64,000 bases of DNA from NCBI RefSeq assembly GCF_905147045.1, contig NC_065898.1, forward strand, positions 11,284,001-11,348,000. The letters run 5' to 3'. This DNA comes from Nymphalis io (lineage: Eukaryota > Arthropoda > Insecta > Lepidoptera > Nymphalidae). The notes under the pieces are model-generated. The model saw only the letters and a list, made by a program, of their open reading frames with translations. It was not told where the DNA came from and searched no databases. This document shows, piece after piece, positions 37,281-50,600 of the stretch (the stretch's first letter is position 1; every line of letters starts with the position of its first letter). Made by a program: the position numbers and the translations under genes.

Positions 37281-37830
37281 ATATATTTACGTATATTGCT
37301 AGAAAAAACATGCCAGAGGTTGCCTGCCTTCGTGTACCAATCGCATAAGTTGCGGGTTTTACATAAGAGTAATAAGCATAAAACCTTCTCCTAGAAAAAA
37401 TACATTATACGTGGCAACTTTCATGAAAATCGGTGAAACGACGTCGAAGTCTATTAATCTCAAAAATTCATACCAACATCCATTTTTATGTATGTACTCG
37501 TAATAGATAATAAAGAAAGACAATTCTAAGCCAATAAATAATTGTGAACAGCTCAATTAATTTAAAATTAAGTGCAATTTTTGATAGTTTAAAATCATTT
37601 CGATAAGTTTTGTCCAGTGATATTGTAAGCTAAATACTTCGTTGCTCAGTTCACAAGTCACAGTACTTTTCTGTAAGAACTCACTTCGTATCTTACTCGT
37701 GGAATGTTGGATATCTTATTATACGATATTCTAATGCGTGTAACTTTATGCAATGTTATAATTAACTAGCTGCCCTTACCGTCTTCGTAAGGGTATATTC
37801 ATACGAAGTTTAAAATTTAAATCATTAGTT
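37281..37830. other. Repeat-like intergenic DNA, no gene
   Basis: Includes 'ggcaactttcatgaaaatcg' (37412) and 'aactagctgcccttacc' (37764), phrases typical of dispersed insect repeats. The latter is interrupted by the repeat-B insertion at 37832. No gene is supported. Confidence 0.4.
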
Positions 37831-37831
37831 T

Positions 37832-38127
37832 TACTGGTGGTAGGGCTTTGTGCAAGCCCGTCTGGGTAGGTACCACCCACTCATCAGATATTCTACCGCA
37901 AAACAGCAATACTTGATATTGTTGTGTTCCGGTTTGAAGGGTGAGTGAGCCAGTGTAATTACAGGCACAAGGGACATAAAATCTTAGTTCCCAAGGTTGG
38001 TGGCGCATTGGCTATAAGCGATGGTTGACATTTCTTACAATCCCAATGTCTAAGGGCGTTTGGTGACCACTTACCATCAGGTGGCCCATATGCTCGCCCA
38101 CCTTCCTATTCTATAAAAAAAAAAAAA
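37832..38127 (+). mobile_element. Repeat B, full length
   Basis: The cleanest copy, with head 'ctggtggtagggctttgtgc', 'accacccactcatcagatat', 'aattacaggcacaagggaca' and 'tcaggtggcccatatgctcg', and a 13-bp poly-A. It differs from the copy at 55404-55700 by only a few bases, so both are young. Confidence 0.93.
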
Positions 38128-38159
38128 TCTTCTAATCTAATCATTTAAGTTTTTTTTCA

Positions 38160-38206
38160 GCTTATCGCCGTCCACTGCTGAACAAAAGCCTTCCCCCATA
38201 ACTTTT
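38160..38206 (-). mobile_element. RTE 3' scrap
   Basis: 'cgtccactgctgaacaaaag' and 'ccttccccca' match the extreme 3' coding end of RTE ORF2 on the minus strand. Fragment only. Confidence 0.6.
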
Positions 38207-38501
38207 AATTTCAGGTAATAAAAAATATTTTGGATTGGACTTGCATAAAATTCGTTCTTAGTGAACGAGTTTAGTTGCGGTTAATTTAAAAAAATAAAAA
38301 GTAGATATATCGACATTAGGACATTGTCAAAATCACAATATTTCAAAATTTGCTTCCCACTACAGATAAAAATATATTTGTGTATGCAACTGTCCAAACG
38401 CTAAAAACACTGTTACATAGTTGCGTGACGTGCTTAGCTCTTCAAAACTATATCACATAAATAATCAACTATGGACTGAACTGTGTGTAATAATATAATA
38501 G

Positions 38502-38715
38502 ATCCTGGGACATTATTCACACACGGCCATCTGATCCCAAACTAAACAAAGCCTGTATGTAATCCAGACAACTGATATACTACATATGCTACTTTTCTTT
38601 CTTGTAAATACATACTTATATAGACAATGCACATGCACACAAATGTGTCCTGGGTGGGAATTGAACCCACAACCTTCGGGGTGAAAGGCAAGTGTCTACC
38701 AACCACGTCAATACT
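38502..38715 (-). mobile_element. SINE-D, tRNA-derived, copy 2
   Basis: Shares head, B-box region (one base changed: 'ggttcaattcc') and tail with 10531-10790. A 50-bp internal segment is missing and the A-box is partly mutated. Confidence 0.85.
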
Positions 38716-39469
38716 TATTCATGTAGTACAATAATTCCTGTTGCAAAAATAATAAAACCTTATTTTTATAATACTACTTTAGATATGCAATCACATGTAC
38801 ATGGATGTATTATGGCATAAACTGCTATAACAACTAACTAAATATTGTTTGGAACTAAACATGCTGCAAATAATTTTGTTTTCCGTTTAGTTTTATCAGT
38901 CAATTTCTATCTTAAATTATTAAAAGAAATATTTATTTAAATCATTTAATAATTAAGAAGAGTTAATCGTTTCATTTTTTATATATTGAGGTTCGTTGAT
39001 TTTCATATCAATTTTATTGTATAAGATTATAAACGTAACGCTTTACTAATACAACATAACTGAGAACTCTATACGAATGAAACAAACACACAACAAGCCT
39101 TCTTAAACAAATAATATTTTCATTTTATTTTATCTGTCGTGACAAAACAAAAAAAAAGTTTTGTTTGCAGATACAATAAATAACAACTGTAAATATTTTA
39201 GTTCTGCAATCTCATGTACCAGGAGCGCATAAAACGTTAGCAATGTTTCGTCTATGCGACAAAGGTGCTGACAACTTACAACAATATAGTTAATCATTTC
39301 CAAGTAGCGTGGCGTATACATTAGGCTTAAATAACGCCAGCTTGCTGATACAGAGCTTCGTTGAATCTTATCGAACTTTGATATTGAATTTTGTTACCAA
39401 GAAATTGTTTTTTTAAGTCTTTAAGACATACAAGATAATTCGTCGTAAATATATAATAATAATAATAAT

Positions 39470-39740
39470 GTCTTCCAGATCGATTTCGGCCACGGCGGAC
39501 AATCTACGCAGGAGATATTATAGTCCACAAGTGTGTGCGCAAACACAGGTGCACTCTCTATTCCCTAACTCATTATCCGATGGGACGGAAATCCGACACT
39601 TCCAGACTCCGGGCTCCTACTGAGAGTTTTCTGACAGAAAAACCCAATAACTTTTTTTTATTGGTCCGACGTGGGCATTGAACCCAGGAACTCAGGGTCT
39701 GTGGCCTTACATCAAGCCACTAGACCAACGAGGCAGTCAG
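39470..39740 (-). mobile_element. SINE-C, nearly complete
   Basis: Minus strand from 'gatcgatttcggccacggcgg' to 'gaccaacgaggcagtc'. The head carries an A-box ('ttggtctagtggc' on the minus strand). The B-box is changed, and about 60 bp of the middle is deleted. An (aat)n run precedes it at 39447. Confidence 0.88.
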
Positions 39741-40204
39741 GCAAGTATATATAAAGCAAATGATATAAAAACGTTGTTCTAAAAGAGTAGAATCACACAG
39801 TGACATACTAACCTAGAGACAAGGCGATCCACAGTACACTTCCGTTACAGAGTTCCTGTTCTAGTTTGTTCTTTGATTATCGCTCTAAATAGAAAAAAAA
39901 TAGAATAAAACAACAGATTTATTCAACTTCTGCTAAAATCGATATTGAAGTAAGTATTCGTTAAAGTTCAGCTATAATACAATTTTGAAACCTAGTTTGG
40001 ATGTGATAATGAATGTAGTAGTACCGGTTCAGAATTAATTTTATATCGAGGGGAATTGGCGAAAAAGAAACGATGACACAATATCAATTATGAAGATTAT
40101 TGTCAAAATAAACAAACCAAATCTTGTTTTCATAATATGCTATTCTTAATAATAGAACAGTCTACTTAAAAGCTTCAAATTTTATTGATAAATTGAATAG
40201 CAGT

Positions 40205-40370
40205 CTGACGGCCTTCCTTCACAACTGGCGAAAGATCTGGCCCATGACCTTCGCGTTGTCTGAGGAGTATAACAATGCCGTCTTCTAATTAGAATGTCTT
40301 GACAGAAAAAACCAATAAACTGAACGGACGGTCTCGAAGTGCCAAACCTTATGAGCCACCAACGAGGCTG
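40205..40370 (-). mobile_element. SINE-C, decayed
   Basis: 'tgacagaaaaaaccaataaa', 'cggtctcgaagtgcc', 'ttatgagccaccaacgaggc' match the head-side half of family C. The rest is weak. Confidence 0.5.
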
Positions 40371-41333
40371 TTAAGGCGACCAACAGATTACTAATAATAA
40401 TCAACGACAATAAATAAATATACATTCAAAACATTTTATTTCATCAATTTATATGTATGTTATTTTAATATATATAAAATACTTCAGCGGTATATTTATG
40501 AGATTAAGCTGCTGTCCCAAACCGTAAAAAAAGAAAAAAAACTTGTAAAAACTTTTCGTTGAAGTTCAATGACCTCTGTTTGAACGTCTACAATATGTAC
40601 TATTCGTATCTACTTCCACTTCTTCCTGTCCCCCGCGCATTTGAACTAAATCCCCAAAATATTTATAGTGTAGTACTGAATTTAGGCAGTCTACCTAACA
40701 CAAGTTTTAATGACAAGATTACCTTATTTAGTAAGGTGAATAAGCTATCTGTTTTACGCAAAACTAGCGCAGATATAAAACAAAACAAGTTGTTATTTAA
40801 TTATTTAAGTTGATTTAACGGTACATAAAACATTAAATCATAATTTTGATATTATTAATAAATACACTTAAACAATTTGACATAATGTCAAAACATTGTA
40901 TATTAAAATATAATAACATACTCACTCGTTGTTATTAGCACTTGCAGTCTCTTCGTTATTTATGAATATATATTTTTTTCTTTTTAATCAATTTCGCAAA
41001 ATAATGTAATCGTTGTGAATACTAAAACCAACTTTGTCAAATATTAACTGTCAATTTTGGAACATTTAATCAAAATGTCAAAATTTAGTTTCTTTTTTAT
41101 AAAATCGAGATAATTTTAAACTACCAGTTTTATATGAAACTATTGTTATTATATTACAAAGTTTTCTCATTTCTTATACCTAAGGAGCGATTTGACGTAT
41201 TTAAGGCGTTATTTTTTATTTGATTAACTGTAGGGCTTTCAATGGTTAAAGTATGATTTACTAACATATTTAAAAACTAAACACTCATTGCCTGTTGCGT
41301 CATCAACTGTCATCGACCAATGATCACACGGGA

Positions 41334-41532
41334 TTTTTTTTTTTTTATAGAATAGGAAGGTGGACGAGCATATGGGCCACCTGATGGTAAGTGGTCACCA
41401 AACGCCCTTAGACATTGGCATTGTAAGAAATGTCAACCATCACTTATAGCCAATGCGCCACCAACCTTGGGAACTAAGATTTTATGTCCCTTGTGCCTGT
41501 AATTACACTGGCTCACTCACTCTTCAAACCGA
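41334..41532 (-). mobile_element. Repeat B, 5'-truncated
   Basis: Poly-T, 'atagaataggaaggtggacg', 'gggccacctgatggtaagtg', 'gccaccaaccttgggaacta', ending at 'ctcttcaaaccgaa'. High identity to the 37.8-kb copy. Confidence 0.92.
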
Positions 41533-41654
41533 AGGATGACTGAGAACAGCAAAGCTTATTAATTATTATGTACGAAATAGATTACATATTATTATTATTA
41601 TTAACCTTTAGTTCTTTTTTATTTCTTCAAGATACATATAACATGCTTCTGTTA

Positions 41655-41768
41655 CATACGTCATATTCATCATATTCAGCCCACATTAATCTACTGCTGG
41701 ACATAGGCCTCCTCACAGGCGCGCCAGTTCTCCCGGTCCTGTGCTAGTCGCATCCATTGGACGTCATA
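41655..41768 (-). pseudogene. Second RTE lineage, ORF2 C-terminal fragment
   Basis: The minus strand encodes QWMRLAQDRENWRACEEAYV, then QQ and a TAG where tryptophan is expected. The spacing and composition differ from the 36.4-kb copy, so it belongs to a different RTE subfamily. Confidence 0.85.
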
Positions 41769-41769
41769 T

Positions 41770-44700
41770 TATGTTTATATAAACAAATTTCGTCAAATAG
41801 AAATAAATCATTGCACAAAACGAACAATGTCAACTGTCCAGATGTTATTTAAGACAAAGAAAGTCTGAGTCTGAATTGTTTTACGCCGGAAATTTTTTTT
41901 CAAGTGACATATCGATAACTCGAAACAGATGCTGCGTTTCAGACGAGAGAAAGAATACCAAGCACTTAAAATGATTGTCATATGATGAGCGTCTTGTATT
42001 GATGAAATATTAATATTAATAATATATGATTATAAAATACTAAAACTAACTACTGACTATCGATGTTGAAATATAGAACAAAGATTTATGTTATAGCGTA
42101 AGCATTCGCTAAGAAAGGATTTTTGCTTATTACAATTTTAAGGGGTCGATATGGTATAGACTTTGATGAATTTGAATCCTTAATTTACCCGTACGTAGTC
42201 AGATAGCTAGAATATAATAAATCGAGCATTTATCGAGCAATTGACATAATTAAGTGGTTGTATTTGCCGGTATGTGTTTTATTATTATAAGAAAATATTA
42301 GAGTGAAAAAAATCAGATGGAATGGAGCAAGGTCGCTTTCATAACTGCTTACAAGTCAAATCAATTATCGTCAGAGTTAGTTACGAGAATATGAAGAAAA
42401 TATTAAGGTCTTCAATAAACACAAATTAAAACAATATAATGGAACAAATTTGAAAAAAAATATATAATAACAAAAATTCGTCAAACCTTTATGAATAAAA
42501 CTTTACTTCCATAATGCTAAATATACTCCTATATTTAAAAACATACTATTTGTTCCCGTTAAGTAAAAGTTTTTAATGTAATTGAATCTATAGCGCCGTC
42601 AAACTCATAACTCTCTTTCATTGTACATCAGTGTGTAATAAACAATCTTACATCACGCCAATAGAGACAATTGGTCCGCATGACGCTTTTTAATTGAGCA
42701 CAATGAGGCGGGCGACCCGACCAAATGAGTACACACTTATGTGCTCTCCCTTTAATATATTTATATGACTTCTTAAATTGTAAGGCTTATTTATAACAGA
42801 TAGCATTAATGAATATTGATAGAAGTAATATTCTGGCGACCTTTTTGTAAAGTGATCTTTAATATCGATGTTTTGTGAAAAAATGATTTAAGCTGAAGCT
42901 TATATTTCTAAAATAATTCATAATGTAATTAGAATGTATAAATTATAGTTTTCACAACTTAAATGTAATAAATTATAAGTAAAATAACATTTATAAACAA
43001 GCTTTTATATATTTAATTTCATCTCTATGCTGTTGGTTGTTGAGAATTTGCTTCGTCAAGAGCCAATGCTGGGCGTAGAATCGGGTCATGCTTACCATAA
43101 AAATACCTTATTATTAGAACTGAACAAACATGTGAAATTTCAACTGCACAGGATAAGAGGAAATAGTTCTAACTGAACTTGCAAGCTTTGACCGAAAAAA
43201 ACATTGCAAGTTAAATAAAAGTTTGTATAAAATTAAAATTACGAACCTGAAACAATAAAAATTCCTCGTACTACGTGGACTCAATAACTCTCTTATAGAA
43301 ATCATAACAGAATCATCTATATTTTTGTAGATTTACATTATTAATTTTTATTATTTAAGTCAAATTTAAAATAGTCCCTTCCGATTCACGCCCGACGCAA
43401 AGCTGCCCATAATGCAGGCCGCATTTCCGCGCTGTATGAAATTTTTGTAGATTAATTATTCAAAAAAATATTTATATTTATAAAAGTAAATCGATATATA
43501 CTTAATATGCTCCTATTAGGTATATATTATATATCTACATCTCATTCATTCTGACTTCATTTTATCAACTTATAAATCTTCAGTACCAAAAATCTATATT
43601 CAGTTGCTGGCGAGGGCAAAAATAATTTTACAAATAAATAATACGTAAGTTATTGTATGTTTTATATATTACATAAAGCGGAAGAATTGTTTCTGTTTAC
43701 GCGAATCTCAGGGTTTATTTAAAAAAAACTACGAGTATATTAAATAAAGACTATTTATTTTTTTAACTTTAATTCCGACATATATTATTTCTAAAATTTC
43801 TATGTTAATTTTAAAATTCGAAATACAGAATCAAAATATAAATTCATCAATATATCAATTGCTATAATTACACAGACAATTTTATGAAGGGAATACAAAA
43901 AAGGGACTGAATGTTTCTTCGTATTAGATAGAAACAAAATGTAATGATAAGTTATCAAAGAACACAGTCCTAACAAAAAACGGGAACTATATACCTATTT
44001 ATATGTAAATTGGCAATGCAGCGATAACTTACGTGACTTAATTCAGCATTATTTTAGTTTATGGCTGAACTGTAATAGGGTTAACGATTGGTATCCCGTT
44101 GCGGTTCGATCCGAGCGATTAAACTTAACAAATGCAATGTTCGTTTTAGATTTAATGTAACCGTATTTTGTTTATGGAAAACTGAAAATTTTCTGAAACT
44201 GAATGCTTGTCACACTATTTTTTGCTTGTGGACATTATTTTATCTTATTTATTCATTTAATCACCAGAAATAAAACAGATACAAAAACTAACAAAATATT
44301 ATTAAGTATTTCTTATAGAGATTTTTTTCTAGCACACCCAAGAGGGAAAAACGAATTTAGATAGAGTTAACTACATAATGATTTAAATATAAAAAGAAAA
44401 CTTTAAATGTACAGATTTTATTTTAATTTTTTTTATTATAAAAATACAGAAAATGGGCAAACTGTTGGTAAATAACTATAGACCAATAAGCGTTGGCATA
44501 TTAAAACTCTTACGCACAAGTTTAGAAATAGGACTTTTGTTAAAACTTATTATTGTTTTTAAAAAAAAATCTATCGCCAATTATATTAACAGAGCTTAAA
44601 ATAAGCTTTCTATTTTATGTATATTTTATGTTATGTATTATGGTACTCATTTTAAAACAATATTTTTATAATATTATCTTGTAATCGGTTTATTTCAAGT

Positions 44701-46257
44701 TTTATTTCTTACCTATTTTTAATATTTGTTCATATTTTTGTGTTCTTAAAAAACATTCTTATTTCCTTAAATTTGAAGATCAAAGTTCTTTGATGAAATT
44801 CGTAGTACTCTTTGAATCGTCCGTCTGTTGACAGAAAGTTTGAAGTAGACTATGTTCTCAGCACTTATAAATAATTATTTATACAAAGTGTGATAAATTA
44901 TAAGAAGTCGTTCAAATGTTACTAGAGCACTTAACGCGTCAATTTTGGATAAAATATAATGCTGCTATATTCAAAAGTCGAAATAGCTCATTTTATAAGT
45001 GGTTTGCATAACAAATGCGATTACGAGTAGAATTTATGAACACTAGATCGTCACGAACTTTGGGCTGTACTTATATTAGTGAAGTGTTTTTCTTGAACCT
45101 TTAATCATGTCGAAAATAATATCAGAAAATTCCTTTATATTTTGTATATTACTCGCTTATAAAAACTTTGCTAACAAAAATGTAACATCTGTTTGAAATG
45201 AGTTTCGAGGATAGTTGAAAAACAAAAATCTATAAATGCGCATGATAGCCCGCAGAGCTAGGACATTTTTTGTCTCAATGCGGTCACAGAGACTAATTAT
45301 ATAGAGTTAGTTTTTTGCTTGTTCTTTTTAAGAAATAGATATAGATTACTAGAATACACTGCTGCAACTTTGGGATTGATAAAAGTGTGGTACAATTTCA
45401 ACAGCAAAAAGCATGAAATGATTAATAAACATGAAAATTCAATTGTGCTTGCCCGGATTTGAGCGTGTGCTATCCACTGAGGCAACTCAGTTTTTACTAT
45501 AAAATTATAAGGTACAGTACAGTCGCAGTTAAAAAAAACTTTCATCACGCCTCCAATTGGTACTGTGCGACAACACTACACTTCACTCCACTGGCAACCT
45601 TTTTTATCACCACACAATATCACCGATACAATATATAATGCATTAGTTTTTATTACTGTTTAGTCAAGTAAGGAAAATTCGTCGGCTCTTCTCGGTAGCG
45701 TCTATATTTAGAAACGCAGAATGGATTAAAAAATTCAAAGAATATTTTAATATTTTGTTTGATAATTCTTTTAAATAATTATATTATAAATATTTTGATA
45801 TATTTTTTTTCACATTTATTAACATACCTTGTAAAGTCAGACAAATTTTAATTACAGAAAATACTTCGTTACATTTTTATTTTGATAAGGATGTGTGATA
45901 AAAAAAATGAAATAATACTACCGTTTATTTTATTCTATTTAAAAAAAAATTAAGACAATTTATTGTGACGTCTCTATAAAAGGTAAATCATATTAATATT
46001 TATTGTGTGGCTGACTTTTGAATATTTAATGCAATCTTGTAAAAAGATTCATATAGATAAGTGCTGGTAAGAACACTAATTTAATAAAGTATATTTCGAT
46101 TTGATTTGATTTATGTAGGGGTTCAGGCTTTCATATAAATAAATAGCAAATAAGAAAATAGCATATATAATATAATTGAAAGATTTACTATGAGCTTTCT
46201 ACGCCATTTACATCAAATGTGCTTCTATTATTAGTTTTTTATTACTTACAATATATT
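41770..46257. other. Intergenic, no gene seen
   Basis: Very AT-rich, long A and T runs. One GC-richer patch (43378-43436) has no recognised identity, and a SINE-A head scrap lies at 45420-45498. No coding exon with both splice sites and a plausible reading frame was found. Confidence 0.5.
45420..45498 (-). mobile_element. SINE-A head fragment
   Basis: 'acatgaaaattcaattgtgc' and 'ttgcccggatttgag' then 'gcaactcagtttt' correspond to the B-box side of family A. Confidence 0.6.
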
Positions 46258-46492
46258 TAGGCAAGTAGGTGGGCCACCTGACTCTATGTGGTCACCACCC
46301 ATAGATATTGGCCACCAACCTTGGGAACTAAGATGTTATGTCTCTTGTGCCTGTAGTTTAACTGACTCACTCACACTTCAAACCATAACACAACAATCCT
46401 ATTGCTGTTTGGCAGTATATAGGCATATTCTATGTAATGAGTGAGTCACACCTCAAAAGTTGAGCTTGCACAAAGCCTTGTACCAAATATTA
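46258..46492 (-). mobile_element. Repeat B, old copy
   Basis: 'gtgggccacctgac', 'ccaccaaccttgggaactaa', 'tgtgcctgtagtttaactga', 'cttcaaaccataacacaaca', then a distorted head with 'gcttgcacaaagcc'. About one base in ten differs from young copies. Confidence 0.8.
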
Positions 46493-47394
46493 TGAAACTA
46501 AATATGAATTTATTATTTTGTAAAACATTCTTGGAGATAATATTATCTAAATATTGAAATTTCATAAGCATTCAGCGCGTAGTTTAGAAGTTAGCGAACA
46601 AAGTGACACGCGTAAAAGAATACATTGTACTATAACTTTTATGCTAGGACTTCATACAGGAGAGATGAGGAAATTGCATTAGTAAACGGTGCGCTGTTAA
46701 CCACATGTGCCACTGTAACTTAAATGTCACTATATTTTAAAATAAGAATAAGATTAATTATATATTATCTGTATTCTTTTACGATATAATCGAGTTCTTT
46801 ATTAATTTCTGTAGACGTGCGAGAGCCATCGAGGAACGAACACAAAAACTTTCGCATTTACAATAATAGGGATTGTGTTGTTTCAGTTTGTTAACGAAAC
46901 TACATTTTGTTTACCAATTACTACGAGGTTAAACGATAGCTGTTGGCCTGATCGTGGTAGGGGGGGTGACAAAAATATTGCTCCAAGGAGTCCCGCGTTG
47001 GGTGTGCCCACATGTTCGATAGTGATGTAACAAAATTTATTCAAGATTGTCGATAGAAATTAATTAATATACTTACTCAACACATTGTTTAGTAAGTGAT
47101 GTATTTTAATGCATAAAAAGCAATTTCCTTTTTAAACAAAAACTTGTTAATATATTGCGAAGTTTTTAGTTTTTGTAAGTTAATAAGTTTAGTTTAGCGT
47201 TTTAAAATAGATATTAAACAGTTAAAGCGATGTAATAATAAGCTAAAACATAAAATGTTTCTGTACATTTATTGTATTACAAAATACATGAATAAAATGC
47301 ACATATAAAATAGTTTTGTCTATTTAAAAAATTGTCCTGTAAGCTTAACAATATTAAGTCGACAAACAAATAGCTTGCTCGCCATCTCTAATCC

Positions 47395-47651
47395 CAACAT
47401 CTCCCGTCTTAAGGAGCGCCGCTAGTCACAGTGTGGCCGGCGCGCGCGCATCCCGCTCAACGTACCGCGTTCCAAAAATATCAACAGTCGGCCCGGCCGC
47501 GTTCCCATGCCATGTTCCCCGCGTGAACTCCTTATTACGAATTGCAATTTTTACAAAAGTAATTATCGCTTATCAATATAGTGCTGGAACAAATTATCGA
47601 TATCGCATGTGCAGTGCAATTTTGAGTGCCTCACGTCACACCGATGCTGCG
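47395..47651 (+). promoter_or_regulatory. GC-rich promoter or 5' UTR of ZCCHC24
   Basis: An island of high GC (47410-47530) in AT-rich DNA directly upstream of the first coding exon; 47433-47651 is free of stops in the coding frame. No TATA box is seen, consistent with a broad CpG-type start. The exact start site cannot be given. Confidence 0.45.
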
Positions 47652-50600
47652 ATGTCACCAACCGCCATCGGCGGCGACTTGCCCCAATGGTGTGGCAAGA
47701 CAGAGGGGTGCCCTCAAGCTCTGCTAGGCTGGCTCTACCTGACCCACGATCAGAACGATCAGGTACACCAATATTCAAAACTCCGGGTTAATGTAATTTT
47801 ATAATCGACTGTTTTATTTATAGTACTTTTATTAATACGTTGGGAACTGTAAATAGGACTTCTATGTAACTCAGCATGTGCTAGTTACATTCATAATATT
47901 ATCGGAACTATTCAACATAATTAGAATTGCAATATATCGTATTTCTTACCAGTGTTACCATTATAATAATTAGAACTTGTTACTCATTAAAATAACGACA
48001 ATTTGCTATTTCCTGGTTCCTATTTATATGCACATAGATACCAAATTAGTATAACGTTTTGTATACATATGTTTTTTTTGTATTTTAAGAGAAAAACTGT
48101 TTAGCTTGTCGTTGGTTTCAACACATTTGTGGCAACGCTTGACTTTGTTTCAAAGATTGAATTATTTTATGTATAATTTGTAAGCCGTATATTTATATCG
48201 TATGTTTAGTTATTGATTTATACTTGTTTATATACGACATTACATAAATTAAAAGCATAATAAAATAGTAACAGAAATTAATATGCACTATAAATGTCTT
48301 ATCACTAACTAAGACTTCATTTATACATTTGGGTTAGGTAGGGGATTTGAAAATTACATTGAGCGTTGTTGGTACAGTTATTTGTATTTACAGATTTTAT
48401 CTCTGGAGTTTTATAACAAGAACTTGTCACATAAACGATTGATAAATTTTCATAGCACTTCTATTTCTTTTAGTTCCGCGGCATAATTAATTTTTTAAGG
48501 TATTCTTAAAACAATACAATTCGTAAGTATATATATACTAAGCTGATAAATTATTTCTAAGCAAATATTCACAATAATTTTATCAAATTAGAAAATAAAA
48601 ATCATAATCATCAATAAAAAAATAACGTAATGATAAAAACATTACAAAATGTCGAAGTTATTCTATCGCAATAAAACACGCATGTTATGAAGAAACATTA
48701 AATAAAATATACAAATTAAATGAAAATAATTATCCACTAGCTAATTCCAAATTTAATATTGAGTTTGACAAATTCAAATTACAAAAAATAAAATAAAAAC
48801 AGCTACATATTCTATTCCTTTAACAATATAATATTATTTATTAAAAAGAAAAAAAAAACGAACTTGTAACTCGCTCGTAAATTAGTCATTTATGTATACC
48901 ACATGACCCCTTCATATACATTATATTTTGGTGCAAGTGATGTAAACCATGCAGGTACCGTCTAAAATTAACATTACGATCGACTTCCCCGATTTTAAAC
49001 ACGTGGTTAACGGCCCCAGTTCTAGACAGGCAATGCAGTTCACTGGAGTCATACTCGATGATATGTGTTCATCTGACTGCAGCGAACCAAATGAGGTTCA
49101 ATAACCTCATTGGTAAATTTTACTCATTTTGGTAAAATTATTTTTAACATCTTTTATATAAATAAATTGATGATTACTAACTTAGCGTAATATAAATTCG
49201 AAGCATTTATATTAATTTATTCAACTATTTATATTATCCTGCAATAAAACAACCAATCTTACTTTATCTAGTATAGAATATTACTATTAAAAAATATTTT
49301 TAACGGTTTATAGAGTTGTTTAGGGAGTGATTGTTGAACAATGCTCTGTCGAACAATGCTCTGTCTTTTTTCGAATGTCAAATCAATGATGACAGAAAAA
49401 GAGAAATGTGTGCTTAACTAAAACACCCGCTAAACAATGCCGTAATTGAATAAGTATCTGCGGGTCTTTATATAGAGTCATATATCCAGGATGAAAATAT
49501 TGACTTTGCGGAATATAATTTTCACAATACAATACAATTATAGTTTATATAGTTTTATATTATAATTGTGTTTTTTTTTTCCGAAACAGCCTGTGAATGT
49601 CCCACTGCTGGGCTAAAGGCCTCCTCTCCTCTTTTTGAGGAGAGGAGGCCTTTTGCTGGGCTAAAGGCCTCCTCTTTTCTATCTATAAAAGCGGATTCAG
49701 TATAAAAGTAGAAAAAAAACTGTCAGTCTTTTACTTATACCTACTACGTTTCTCTTAATGAACGTCTTACTTACTCTTTTTTTATGTGTTCTTTGTCTTG
49801 TATATCTAAAATGTCAAAGTTTCTACGCCAATGTTTATATAAGAAATAAAACTTAAAATATTTAAATCGCTTATTTTAGCAAGGGCGTGTATTCTGTATT
49901 TGATTTAATAAACATGTGTTTTTGTTGGCCCTTTGAAGTCACTGTTTTTATTCAAAGATTAATAATATATAGAGATAATGCTTAAATGACATTTATAAGT
50001 TGAAACATAAAAAAGTTTTGCTTGTTCTTAGTTTTTTAAAATTAGATATTTAATATTAAATATATGAATTTAACGAATACAGAAATTAATGAATGATTTG
50101 AATCAATGGAATATATTTATCAAACCATTTAATTTTTATTTTATATGTTTGACATCTTAATATTTTATAAAACTTTAATTTTAAAACAAACGTTGAATAT
50201 CAACGTTGAGCTTGTTCGTTCTACGTCAGAAAGTGATATTGCTTACAACAATAATAAAAATTTAAAAGAAAAATAACGTCACAGCAAAGCGATTTTCGAC
50301 ATTTTACCTACTATAATAAAATTCAAACGTGATTTTTATAAAATAACTTCAGTTCAACGATTATTATTGCAGTTAACTATGTCAGTATAACTTTGTTGAG
50401 TCATATGTACGACTTGTAAAACGACTTGAATTGACTATAATCATATTTTCATAGTTGTGTGTATGTACATTACATTACATATTGTACATTATGTACACAC
50501 AACTATGAAAATATGTGTGAGAAATTAAAATTTAAAACAAATATGTGTTAAATTTTAATATTTTTAATTAAATTTTAATATTATGTGATGAATAAGTTAG

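Noticed and set aside
42650..42760. Possible SINE-C scrap with 'acacacttatgtgctc'
   Set aside because: Only one short landmark matches; the rest does not follow the family order.
43378..43436. GC-rich patch 'cccgacgcaaagctgcccat'
   Set aside because: No splice sites, no open frame of use and no second copy in the window, so no identity could be supported.
47433..47651. Extension of the ZCCHC24 first exon upstream in frame (123 codons in total)
   Set aside because: The upstream part starts without an ATG until 47607 and has no similarity to the family; it is better read as 5' UTR.
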